64,000 nucleotides of DNA, taken from Bifidobacterium tibiigranuli (lineage in GTDB: Bacteria > Actinomycetota > Actinomycetes > Actinomycetales > Bifidobacteriaceae). The position numbers and the translations under genes were made by a program. Of this stretch, positions 8,031 through 15,986 are shown piece after piece (the first letter of the stretch is position 1; the number at the start of each line of letters is the position of its first letter). The stretch covers positions 1 through 64,000 of the forward strand of contig NZ_QLZA01000013.1 of NCBI RefSeq assembly GCF_009371885.1, given 5' to 3'. A model generated the notes under the pieces. The model searched no databases. It was not told where the DNA came from and saw nothing but the letters and a program-made list of their open reading frames with translations.

Positions 8031-8703
8031 GATTCGCATTTTGCCGCTGGCAACAGAGCCTATCTCGTGCTGCTTATTCGATGTCATGCGCCGTGCCCGC
8101 CTCTGAGCAAAATCTATTAAGCACTTTCCTCCGCAAGACCACTTGTATGAGCCCTTCGAAGTCATTGCGACGTCGCTCAGATTGGCGGAATTGCAACAAT
8201 CTTGCTCAGGACGTGATGCGTGCATACTTTCGGTAGGTGCTTAATAGATGAAAAAAGTGCTTAATAAACGCTTATGCCACGCTGACGCCGCGATCATCAC
8301 GCAAATACCATGCCTGCGCTGCGCAAGTCGCCCTGTCTTGCGCAATTTGCTCCCGTGTGTCTCGCTCAGTCTCCCATAAGTCATCTATTCAGCACTTTTT
8401 TCGTCTATTAGGCACTTGCCGAAGTAGACAGTAAATCCGACTAAAGCATTTTCGCAGAATACCGCCGTTTCTGCGGCCCACTACACAGCCGTTCTACCGC
8501 ATTCGAACGTATATTTCCCAAAATGTGCTTAATAGATTTTATAAGAGGATTTCATAAGGATGTCGGATACCCAGATTGGACAGCCGCGGACAGTGAACTA
8601 CGAACATCGCCGCTCAAAGGCTCTGTGGGCACGATATCACACCCCACGTTAGGCGCTGTGCCTACTATAAACACATATTCACTGCGGAAGGCGGGCGAAG
8701 GCT
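8031..8703. other. 673-bp intergenic region carrying the TGCTTAATAGA motif array
   Basis: No credible gene was found. GC content drops sharply and the open frames are short. The region contains six copies of one motif (separate entry) and, near 8664-8671, a CTATAAAC that could be a -10 element for the histidine kinase gene. It separates the nucleotidase gene from the two-component pair. Confidence 0.55.
8112..8537. repeat. Structured array of six AGTGCTTAATAGAT motifs
   Basis: Copies lie at 8112-8125 (minus), 8236-8249 (plus), 8256-8269 (plus), 8383-8396 (minus), 8403-8416 (minus) and 8524-8537 (plus). The two central pairs are direct repeats exactly 20 bp apart, with an A6 (or T6) tract between them. 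The pairs face each other, forming 40-bp arms (8231-8270 and 8382-8421) that match at about 33 of 40 positions. The outer copies extend the mirror symmetry. The layout suggests cooperative protein binding or a very long stem-loop. Confidence 0.75.
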
Positions 8704-9987
8704 TTGGAGAATACGTCAGTTCCTTATGCGAACGGGAATCTTGCGAGCGGGAATCCAGCGGCTCCTGCAGCTTCTAGGACTCCCGCATATTCTGCAACGG
8801 CTCAGGCAGCTTCAACGGCTCCTGCAGCTTCCGCGGCTTTCGCTCCACCCCGCGCAGACCGAACTCTTATCGCCATCGAGGCCATCGCGGCGCTATGCGC
8901 GTTCGGCGGGTCGCAGTATGGGCGATGGCTGTGGCTTTTACTCGTGCAAATCGCGGCGTGCGCTGCGCTGCTGCTCATCACGGCACGGACGAAGCAGGCG
9001 CTCGCATGGCGGATTTGCGACATAGGGCTGTTTCTGGTGGCGATGTCGGTGGTGCCGTTCGGCGGCCTTGGCGGGCAGCTGCTGCTGTATGCGACGGCTG
9101 CTGCGGTCGCCGGGCTGGATTCGGCGCGGTTGGGATGGTCGCTGTTCGTGTGCGGCTTCGGGTTCTGCGTCGTGCTTTCCTCGTTCGGTTGGTTTGCCCG
9201 GCCTTTGGACGTGCTGCCGATGGGCTTCGCTGGCGCAGCGCTGATGCTCTACGGTCGCTCTCGTGGCATCATCCAGCAGCAGGCGGATCAGCTGGCAGCC
9301 GACCTGCGCACAATCGAATCGCTTACCATCACCCGTGAGCATGTGCGTATGGCCGAGGACATGCATGATTCCATAGGCCAGCAGCTGGCTTCGATCCATT
9401 TCCACGCACTCGCCGCGGCCCAAGCACTTGCCGACAATGCGCCAAGCGATGTGGCGTCCCGCCTCATCGATATCGACCAGCTCACGGTCGCGGCCCAGCA
9501 GCAGGTGCGCCGACTCGCCCGAGCGTCCAGTCCTGCGGGCGCGGAAGGCATCATATCTGACGCGTCCGTGGCACGTTTCGTGGATTCCTTCCAGTCGGCC
9601 GGGCTAGTCGGCGAGTTGCGGCTTGTTGGGTCGCTGGATGCTCTGAGCCTCGCAGACAAGGCGCTCCTGTATCGCGGATTGCAGGAATTGGCTTCGAACG
9701 CGGTGCGGCACGCCCGCGCAACCCGGCTCTTGTTCGAGATACGTGTGGAGCCGCGTCGTTGGGCGCTCGCCGTGCATGATGATGGCGTTGGATTGGACGA
9801 GGCCGACATCAATCATGGTTTCGGGCTGCGCACTTTGCGCGAACGGACACGCGCATGCGACGGCGAACTGAGCGTGACCGATTTCACCCAGCTGGGAGGC
9901 GGCATGGTCACGCTTGCAGTGCCACGAAGGTTTGAGTCGGGCGGCGAGTCGAATGATGGAAAGGACGCGACCGATGGGCGCAGATGA
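8704..9987 (+). CDS. NarL-family sensor histidine kinase (HisKA_3, DesK-like)
   Basis: About 427 residues from a TTG start. The exact start is uncertain because the first 50 residues are an Ala/Pro/Ser-rich repeat without homology. Five to six membrane helices occupy residues 53-185. The phosphoacceptor box is AEDMHDSIGQQLASIH (His221). The ATP-binding domain shows the N box ELASNAVRHA and G boxes DDGVGLDE and GFGLRTLRER. There is no periplasmic sensor domain, so the signal is probably sensed within the membrane. It overlaps the response regulator gene by 14 bases, indicating co-translation. Kinases of this class autophosphorylate and pass phosphate to a LuxR-type regulator. Confidence 0.88.
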   Translation: MENTSVPYANGNLASGNPAAPAASRTPAYSATAQAASTAPAASAAFAPPRADRTLIAIEAIAALCAFGGSQYGRWLWLLLVQIAACAALLLITARTKQALAWRICDIGLFLVAMSVVPFGGLGGQLLLYATAAAVAGLDSARLGWSLFVCGFGFCVVLSSFGWFARPLDVLPMGFAGAALMLYGRSRGIIQQQADQLAADLRTIESLTITREHVRMAEDMHDSIGQQLASIHFHALAAAQALADNAPSDVASRLIDIDQLTVAAQQQVRRLARASSPAGAEGIISDASVARFVDSFQSAGLVGELRLVGSLDALSLADKALLYRGLQELASNAVRHARATRLLFEIRVEPRRWALAVHDDGVGLDEADINHGFGLRTLRERTRACDGELSVTDFTQLGGGMVTLAVPRRFESGGESNDGKDATDGRR

Positions 9988-10912
9988 CATCATGGCGTCT
10001 TCGCATTACGACAGTCATGTGGAAGATGCGCATGTAGGAGGCATGCTGAATGACGGTGATGCCGTTCCTGCACACGGCACCGATGCAATCCGCGTGCTCA
10101 TCGTGGACGACCAGGTCATCGTGCGCTCAGGACTGGCCGCGATTCTGGCTCGCACGCATGGCATCGACGTCGTGGCGCAGGCTGGAAGCGGCACCGAGGC
10201 ATTGCGCCTGCCCGAGCTTGACGAAATAGACGTAGCACTGGTGGACGCGCGCATGCCTGTGATGAGCGGCCCGCAATTCATCGCCGCACTGCGTCGCGAT
10301 CATCCGAACATCGCGTGCATTCTGCTCACCGCGTTTGACGAGGACGACAATCTGCTCGAAGCGCTGCAGGCCAGGGCTGCCGGGCATTTGCTAAAGGACG
10401 TGTCAGCGGAAGAACTCGCCGAAGCGATTCGCGATGCCGCGCACGGCAGATCGGTTCTGGGCGACTCCGAGGCGCGTCGGCTGATGCGCATGGCGGGCAC
10501 GCCGCGCAATGGCAGCACAGCCCGGCATTTCGATGGAGATTCCACCAATCAGCCATATACAAAAACAGTCTTCGCTGCGGGGCCAGACGAGACCTTCGGC
10601 GAGGAATCCGGCATGCGTCCGAATAGAGACTCCCCCGAGCATTCAGCCGCGCGTTTCTCCGATGAACATTCCGATGCCGAGCATGCTTTCTCAACGCTGG
10701 CAGACATGGAAATGACCGACATGGACAGGCGCATCGTCGCGCTGGCGGCGCAAGGGCGGACCAACGCGGAAATCGCGAATGCGCTGTTCCTGGCACGCGG
10801 AACGGTGAAGAACCATCTCAGTGCCATTTTCGACAGGCTCGGGGTACGCAACCGTACCGAACTTGCCGTACTGCTGACCCGTCACGGCCCGACGGTTTTC
10901 GATCGGCGCTGA
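9974..10912 (+). CDS. NarL/FixJ-family response regulator
   Basis: 312 residues from the ATG at 9974, preceded by GAAAGGA. The receiver domain spans about 38-155, with acidic pocket VDDQ, phosphoacceptor Asp91 in LVDARMPVMSG, Thr in LLTAFDE and Lys in LLKDVSAEE. The C-terminal LuxR helix-turn-helix (about 248-305) reads AAQGRTNAEIANALFLARGT then VKNHLSAIFDRLG. The linker between the two domains is unusually long (about 90 polar residues), against roughly 20-30 in NarL. The last 222 bases overlap the antisense DUF2142 frame. The motif array upstream of the kinase gene is a candidate binding region. Confidence 0.9.
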   Translation: MGADDIMASSHYDSHVEDAHVGGMLNDGDAVPAHGTDAIRVLIVDDQVIVRSGLAAILARTHGIDVVAQAGSGTEALRLPELDEIDVALVDARMPVMSGPQFIAALRRDHPNIACILLTAFDEDDNLLEALQARAAGHLLKDVSAEELAEAIRDAAHGRSVLGDSEARRLMRMAGTPRNGSTARHFDGDSTNQPYTKTVFAAGPDETFGEESGMRPNRDSPEHSAARFSDEHSDAEHAFSTLADMEMTDMDRRIVALAAQGRTNAEIANALFLARGTVKNHLSAIFDRLGVRNRTELAVLLTRHGPTVFDRR

Positions 10913-12115
10913 TAGGCAATCCGCAAGCTGCAGCACCAGCAGCGGTACCAAGGGCAGGAAATACCGGCTATTGATACCGCCCACCCCACTTTCCTGCTCC
11001 GTGGTGAATTCCAGCCACACCGAGGCATAGATCAGCATGACGCAGGCCGCCATAAGCAGCCGAAGCAGCAGCCATACCACGGATTGACGCGTTCCTCGGC
11101 GTCTCCACGCCAATAGCGCGGACGCGATTGCAGCAGCCATCAGCAACCAGAACAGGAGCAGCAGCGGACTTTCCCACCACGTCCAGCCTTGCAAACGCAC
11201 GATGCTGCCGATGATGCGGCGGATAAGCGGCCACGGGTTCATCAACGTCATGCGCTTACGTACTGCGATCTGCGCGTCCGAAACACGCGAGGGATTCGTC
11301 GCGTAGCCCGTCCCGACAAGCATCCACGCCAGCAGCAGAGCAATCGAAACGGCGCAGCCCACAAGTGTAATCAGCCGCTGCCGTGCCGGCAGATGCTGAT
11401 GCCGTGCAACAGCGACAACAGGCATCAGTGCAAACGGCGCATACGACAGTTTCGCCAGTGCCAGCAGACCCGCCGTGACTGACAGCGCGAGGCAAAGCGT
11501 CGCACTGGGTCGTCGCTGCATGCAGCGGTATAGCAGGCATGCGAACATCAGCGCCAGCGCATCGAGCTGCGAATCGGCAGAGATTGCAAAGGAAGCGGGA
11601 ACCGTCATCAGCATTGCAACCGCGATAGCCGGGAGTCGGCGGCAAGGCAGCAGCATCAGCCCCGCGCACGCCAACGCCACATACGTGGCGAGCATGAATG
11701 CCTCGGCCAAGTAGAAGCGCTGCGAAGCGTTGAGCGACAACACCTTGCCTAACGCGAAGGCCGTCAACTGAGGCAGATACGCAGATGGCGGATACACGGC
11801 CGTGTTATCGAACGGGACCTCGGCCGTTCGCCCATCATCGACCGCGATGGAATCCGGCGCGACCAGGCCGCACACGTAGCTGCCCTTATGGGCCAGCGAA
11901 AAACGCACCATATCGTCATCGACCCGACCGCCTACGTTGTGCGCCGCGTCGGGCTGCTCATCCGATGCCGCATGAACCGGGCGGGCGAGCATATCCCCGT
12001 TCACGATGGCATCTACGCGATACACATGCGCCCAAACGTCAGGCGTCGACCCCGGTGGCAGCAGCACGATGCCCATAGTTCCACACAGCAGCAGCGCCAG
12101 CGCCGCAAGCATCAC
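10691..12115 (-). CDS. DUF2142 family polytopic membrane protein, C-terminus apparently truncated
   Basis: 474 residues from a GTG at 12115 (AAGGAGG 9 bases upstream; an ATG follows directly). DUF2142 features include an N-terminal helix, PDVWAHVYRVDAIVNGD, multiple helices and the late motif GGINSRYFLPLVPLLVL. These proteins resemble GT-C type glycosyltransferases or cell-envelope polysaccharide proteins. After ADCLSAPIENRR the frame leaves membrane-like sequence and runs 222 bases antisense through the response regulator gene, giving a basic tail. The usual final helix is missing, so the 3' end was probably lost by deletion or frameshift. Its start overlaps the upstream small ORF by GTGA. 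Confidence 0.7.
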   Translation of the reverse strand: MMLAALALLLCGTMGIVLLPPGSTPDVWAHVYRVDAIVNGDMLARPVHAASDEQPDAAHNVGGRVDDDMVRFSLAHKGSYVCGLVAPDSIAVDDGRTAEVPFDNTAVYPPSAYLPQLTAFALGKVLSLNASQRFYLAEAFMLATYVALACAGLMLLPCRRLPAIAVAMLMTVPASFAISADSQLDALALMFACLLYRCMQRRPSATLCLALSVTAGLLALAKLSYAPFALMPVVAVARHQHLPARQRLITLVGCAVSIALLLAWMLVGTGYATNPSRVSDAQIAVRKRMTLMNPWPLIRRIIGSIVRLQGWTWWESPLLLLFWLLMAAAIASALLAWRRRGTRQSVVWLLLRLLMAACVMLIYASVWLEFTTEQESGVGGINSRYFLPLVPLLVLQLADCLSAPIENRRAVTGQQYGKFGTVAYPEPVENGTEMVLHRSACQEQRIRDFRVGPPLRRQRDDAPVHVGHFHVCQR

Positions 12116-12495
12116 TTCGCGGTTCCTCCTTCGCCAGTAGCAATTGACTTGATGACGAGATATTCCACGGCAATTTCTTCCGCAGTGAAGTTTTTCGCGA
12201 TGGTCGCGTGCATTGCAGCCGCAGTCGCAGCCAACGCGATCACAGCCGGCGCAGCCGCGAACGTTGTGATTGTCTGCGCCGCGGCTTTGCACAGAGCAAT
12301 CGCATCGGCCGCACGTACATTGACTGCGTGCGTGATTGCGGCCTCGCAACCTGCCCAAATTGCACAATCCGCCCCAACTGCACGATCCATCCGAACCACA
12401 CAATCCGTTCGAATCGCACAATCCATCCGAACCGAATCCGCCCCATCGCATGCCGATCGCCCCGTATATGCGTCGTAAATATTGTCACGATCCAT
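12112..12495 (-). CDS. Possible small protein with degenerate hexapeptide repeats and a hydrophobic segment
   Basis: 127 residues from the ATG at 12495; a longer start at 12549 is also open. The first half has degenerate six-residue repeats (RMDCAI, RTDCVV, RMDRAV, GADCAI) encoded by 18-bp tandem DNA repeats. The second half has an Ala-rich hydrophobic stretch (TFAAAPAVIALAATAAAMHA) and a charged tail. The stop TGA overlaps the GTG/ATG start of the DUF2142 gene, which suggests coupled translation. It has no family match known to me and no good ribosome binding site. It may instead be a decayed gene or non-coding repeat. Confidence 0.35.
   Translation of the reverse strand: MDRDNIYDAYTGRSACDGADSVRMDCAIRTDCVVRMDRAVGADCAIWAGCEAAITHAVNVRAADAIALCKAAAQTITTFAAAPAVIALAATAAAMHATIAKNFTAEEIAVEYLVIKSIATGEGGTAK
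12349..12438. repeat. 18-bp degenerate tandem repeats (5 units)
   Basis: Units starting at 12349, 12367, 12385, 12403 and 12421 share ATCCRYYCSAACYRCACA. The period is exactly 18 bp, so the array stays in frame in the overlapping small ORF. Confidence 0.7.
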
Positions 12496-12784
12496 ATTCG
12501 AGGCCCGGCCAGCGCCCCGCCACCGGCACAAGTCACTGCCTGCATCCAAAAGTCACTGACAGGATGCCGATGGCGGAAACTGCCGATTACACAGTGCCAT
12601 GCGTGCAGCGCCAAGACACATGCTATTCCCATACGCTAATCATGGTGAAATCCACAGGCATACCCTGAAAACCGATGAACAATGGCTTCCAACGATGAAG
12701 ACGACTAGCGACAGGTCGGGCAGCACTCCATAAAGAGTTTCACCAGCCTGCATAACGCAGGGAACAAGCGCGCGATACTATCAA

Positions 12785-13534
12785 GTGCAAGAACGACAGT
12801 GGATCTCGTATGGTTCAGATCACTCAAATTACTCAGATTGCGAAGGATGTGACGGCTTGATCATTACCTTTGATTGCTATGGGACATTGCTGGATACGTC
12901 ACCAGTCAGGGCGCTTATCGCGACGACGGCGCAGGACAATGGCATCGATTCGACGCTGGCTGTCGACCTGTTTAGCAGCTGGGAGGACCGGCTGATGTAT
13001 GCGGATGCGGTCATCCCCTACGAACAGCTCATCAAAACAGCTTTGGGCTATATGGATATGGAGTTGCGTAGCGAATCGCTGTTTGCGAGTCACTATTCCT
13101 TAGTTCTGGAGGCATTCTGCAGTCTTCAGGCTTTCTCCGAAGTCAAGCCGGTTCTTCGGCAATTGCAGGAATCAGGCCACGAACTCGTGCTGATGTCCAA
13201 TTCGTCGCGCAGTATCATGAAACACAACCTGCAGGCGCTGGACAATGTCTTTCAGGAGGTCATTCTTCCTGAGCAGACACGCTGCTACAAGCCTGCACCA
13301 GAGTTCTTCCGATATACGCAGAAAAAGCTGGATTTGCAGGGCAAACGACATCTGCATGTCGCCAAAGGCTTTTGGTGGGATATCGTTCCCTGCCATGCCT
13401 TGGGGTGGCAGTCAATCTGGATTAACCGCGATGGTCTGCAGCCGTTGCCGGGTATTCAGCCGACCTATGCACTGCCGAACCTAATGGACCTGCCACCCCT
13501 CGTGCAGCATGCATCGGTTCGCAGCCGCGCCTAA
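12785..13534 (+). CDS. HAD hydrolase, haloacid dehalogenase type II-like
   Basis: Up to 249 residues from GTG 12785. A TTG at 12857 with GAAGGA upstream is an alternative start just before the domain. Motif I is TFDCYGTLLDT, the cap domain is helical, motif II is LMSNSSRS, the motif III Lys is in CYKPAPEFF and motif IV is VAKGFWWDIVPCHALGW. The order and spacing match type II 2-haloacid dehalogenases and related phosphatases. The substrate is unknown. The first 25 residues (SDHSNYSDCEGC) come from 9-bp tandem repeats (TCARATYAC), so the extension may be recent or untranslated. The inverted array at 13542 follows immediately. Confidence 0.8.
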   Translation: MQERQWISYGSDHSNYSDCEGCDGLIITFDCYGTLLDTSPVRALIATTAQDNGIDSTLAVDLFSSWEDRLMYADAVIPYEQLIKTALGYMDMELRSESLFASHYSLVLEAFCSLQAFSEVKPVLRQLQESGHELVLMSNSSRSIMKHNLQALDNVFQEVILPEQTRCYKPAPEFFRYTQKKLDLQGKRHLHVAKGFWWDIVPCHALGWQSIWINRDGLQPLPGIQPTYALPNLMDLPPLVQHASVRSRA

Positions 13535-13541
13535 ATCCGTG

Positions 13542-13745
13542 TATCTGCGTTATGTGAGGCGCTATGAGAAGGCTGCGGAGGTCTATCTGCGTTACGTGAG
13601 GTGCTATTTCGCGGAGCGTCGAGTACCAAGCATTCCAAAGCCGCCATTTTCAGCCAGCAATACTTGGGGTGCTGCAGATTTAACACCTCACGTAACGCAG
13701 ATAGATCTCCGCAAGGCCAGGTTAACGCCTCACATAACGCAGATG
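13542..13745. repeat. Mirror-symmetric array of four TATCTGCGTTAYGTGAGGYG motifs between convergent genes
   Basis: Forward copies start at 13542 and 13584; inverted copies end at 13703 and 13745. The spacing is 42 bp on both arms, and the 22-bp spacers within the arms also match in part (GCGGAG-GTC or -ATC). A 72-bp gap separates the arms. The region lies between the stop codons of the HAD gene (plus) and the aldo/keto reductase gene (minus). It could fold as a long bidirectional terminator, or bind a protein at four phased sites. Confidence 0.75.
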
Positions 13746-13765
13746 CACCGCGCGAACCACCAGAC

Positions 13766-14725
13766 TTACCGCATCAGCGGGGCCGAGGCGGTGTCTAGGG
13801 CGTTCATGTCCTCGTCGCCTAGGCTCAGCCTGGTCGCGGCGATCAATGCCGGAAGCTGCTCAGTGGTGCGGGCCGAGGAAATCGGGGCGACCACCTGCGG
13901 GCGCCGGAGCAGCCACGCGAGCGACACGGTGGCGATGGAGACGCGATGCGCCTTGGCTATGGCGTCCAGCACGTCGATCAGCGCGTAGCCCTTGTCGTTG
14001 AGATACGGCGCGACATCGCCTTGGCGAGCCCTGCCCTCGGCGTCGGCGGACGAGCGGTATTTGCCGGTCAGGAAGCCCGAAGCCAGCGAATAATACGGGA
14101 ATACCGCAAGATTCTCGCGGCGGGCTACCGGCAGCAGATTGGTCTCGTAGTTGATGCGGACCACCAGATTGTAATGGGGCTCAAGCGCGACCGGCAGCGT
14201 GTAGCCGCCCTCGCGGGCGATGCGGAACCATTTCTCGATGCGGGCGGCCGTGTAGTTCGACAGGCCGATCGCGCGAACCTTGCCCGACCGCACCAGCTTG
14301 TCGAAGGCTTCGACGGTCTCTTCGAGCGGCGTGCTTTCATCGTCGAAATGCGCGTAATACAAATCGATGTAGTCCGTGCCCAAACGCAGCAGCGACGCAT
14401 CGGCGGCCGCCGCGATATTTGCCGCCGAAAGCCCGGAATACTGCGGGTGCTGACTGACCTTAGTGGCTACGACCACCTTGTCGCGATTGCCACGCACCGC
14501 CAACCAGCGCCCCAGAATCGTCTCGGACTCGCCGCCGGCATTGCCCTCGACCCATGCCGAATACACATCGGCGGTGTCGATGAAATTGCCTCCGGCCGCC
14601 ACATAGTCATCCAGAACCTCCCTGCTGGCGGTTTCGTCGCTCGTCCACCCGAAGGTGTTGCCGCCCAGAACCAGCGGGAAGACCTCGAGATCGCTATCGC
14701 CTACCTTCACTCGTTGCGTGCTCAT
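13766..14725 (-). CDS. Aldo/keto reductase
   Basis: 319 residues with AAAGGA upstream of ATG. The (beta/alpha)8 AKR tetrad is visible: Asp in GNFIDTAD, Tyr in VYSAW, Lys in VATKVS and His in YYAHFDD. The NADPH-binding region includes AIGLSNYTA and the C-terminal SSARTTEQL. It resembles the YajO/AKR11-type oxidoreductases, which reduce aldehydes and ketones. The physiological substrate is not identifiable. It is divergent from the permease gene and probably monocistronic. Confidence 0.9.
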   Translation of the reverse strand: MSTQRVKVGDSDLEVFPLVLGGNTFGWTSDETASREVLDDYVAAGGNFIDTADVYSAWVEGNAGGESETILGRWLAVRGNRDKVVVATKVSQHPQYSGLSAANIAAAADASLLRLGTDYIDLYYAHFDDESTPLEETVEAFDKLVRSGKVRAIGLSNYTAARIEKWFRIAREGGYTLPVALEPHYNLVVRINYETNLLPVARRENLAVFPYYSLASGFLTGKYRSSADAEGRARQGDVAPYLNDKGYALIDVLDAIAKAHRVSIATVSLAWLLRRPQVVAPISSARTTEQLPALIAATRLSLGDEDMNALDTASAPLMR

Positions 14726-14894
14726 GTCACAGTCCTTTCGTTGTGCGCCAGTGCCTTATCGTGTAGGGCAGGCGTGCCATCGGGCGCGTTCGACGCCATC
14801 GCTTCCCTCCATTGTGTCGCTGATGACGCTGCCATGCGAAGTTCGGCTCAGCGAGAACTGCGCATGCAGCATAAACCGGCGGTCTTTCTGCGTC

Positions 14895-15986
14895 ATGGCC
14901 TACAATGTCCCTGTGATTCGCGCAAGACATCAGCTCACCTTCCAGGGCTTCCTGGTCGCGGCCCTGTTGACGGCCGCCGTCATCACGGCTTCGCCGCTTA
15001 TCGATGCCACGGGCTTCCCACTCACCGCGATTCTCAGGGGCATCGTGGGGCTGCTGGCCCAGGCCTTCCCGTTCCTGCTCATCGGCGTGCTCGTCTCCGG
15101 CGCGATAGCCGCCTTTCTGACGCGCGATTTCATCGAACGCCGCTTCCCGAAATCCCTTGGCGCAGGCATGGCCGTGTCGCTGGCCGCCGGATTCGCCATG
15201 CCGGTGTGCGATTGCGCGACGGTGCCGGTGTTCGCCCGCATGGTGCGCAAAGGCATTCCACTGCCCAGCGCCGTAGTGTTTCTGTGCGCGGCACCAATCA
15301 TCAACCCTGTCGTAATCTGGTCCACCTGGTTCGCCTTCCCTGACCGGCCTGTGCTAACCTTCGAGCGCGTCGGCCTAGGCATACTGGTGTCGTTGGTGAT
15401 TGGCATGAGCTTCGCACTGTTTCCTCCCCGCGCCGACATCCTGCGTTCAGGAATTGATAGCGCCGGCATGCACGGCAATAGCCGCCGCTCCCCCGATTGC
15501 ACAGATGATTGCGCAGCCGACCGCACAGCGATCGACACCGGCACAGCGACCAACACCGGCACGGACACCAGAGTTATGGCACGTATCGTCGCCATGCTGC
15601 GGCACGCGCATGACGATCTCTTTCGCGTCGTGCCCTACATGCTCGTCGGCATCGTCCTCGCCTCATCCATCCGCGTGCTGTGGGGCGCAAACCCGCCCGC
15701 ATGGCTCACCAGCCACGGCATGATGCTCTCCATCCTGCTCATGATGGGCCTGGCATTCCTCAGCTCGCTGTGCTCGACTTCGGACGCGGTGATCGCGCGC
15801 GGATTCTCCACCGTGTTCCCGATGCCTGCGCTGCTCGGTTTCCTCGTACTCGGCCCGATTATGGACGTCAAGAACGTGCTCATGCTCTCGTCGATGTTCT
15901 CCCAGCGCTTCGTCGTACGCCTCGCTGTAACGGCGGCCGTAGTCGTTTTCGTGGCGACCATGCTGTTTGCAGGAGTGGTTCGCTAA
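14895..15986 (+). CDS. Permease of the DUF318/ArsP-like family (putative metal or metalloid exporter)
   Basis: 363 residues from the ATG at 14895. A GTG at 14913 lies just after TACAAT (14901-14906) and could be a leaderless start. Eight or more membrane helices are visible. The loop FAMPVCDCATVPVFARMVRKG carries the CxC motif conserved in these permeases. CAAPIINPVV and a second-half FLSSLCSTSDAVIARG repeat are also typical. A Thr/Asp-rich linker of about 50 residues joins the two halves. ArsP-type members export organoarsenicals and others have been linked to divalent metals; the substrate here is unknown. The stop overlaps the next start by one base. Confidence 0.82.
   Translation: MAYNVPVIRARHQLTFQGFLVAALLTAAVITASPLIDATGFPLTAILRGIVGLLAQAFPFLLIGVLVSGAIAAFLTRDFIERRFPKSLGAGMAVSLAAGFAMPVCDCATVPVFARMVRKGIPLPSAVVFLCAAPIINPVVIWSTWFAFPDRPVLTFERVGLGILVSLVIGMSFALFPPRADILRSGIDSAGMHGNSRRSPDCTDDCAADRTAIDTGTATNTGTDTRVMARIVAMLRHAHDDLFRVVPYMLVGIVLASSIRVLWGANPPAWLTSHGMMLSILLMMGLAFLSSLCSTSDAVIARGFSTVFPMPALLGFLVLGPIMDVKNVLMLSSMFSQRFVVRLAVTAAVVVFVATMLFAGVVR

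Noticed and set aside
8112..8537. CRISPR array or plasmid-type iterons
   Set aside because: Copies occur in both orientations with unequal gaps, and no cas or rep gene is present.
8523..8777. 84-residue plus-strand open frame before the histidine kinase
   Set aside because: It starts inside the last motif copy, lacks a ribosome binding site and runs out of frame into the kinase N-terminus.
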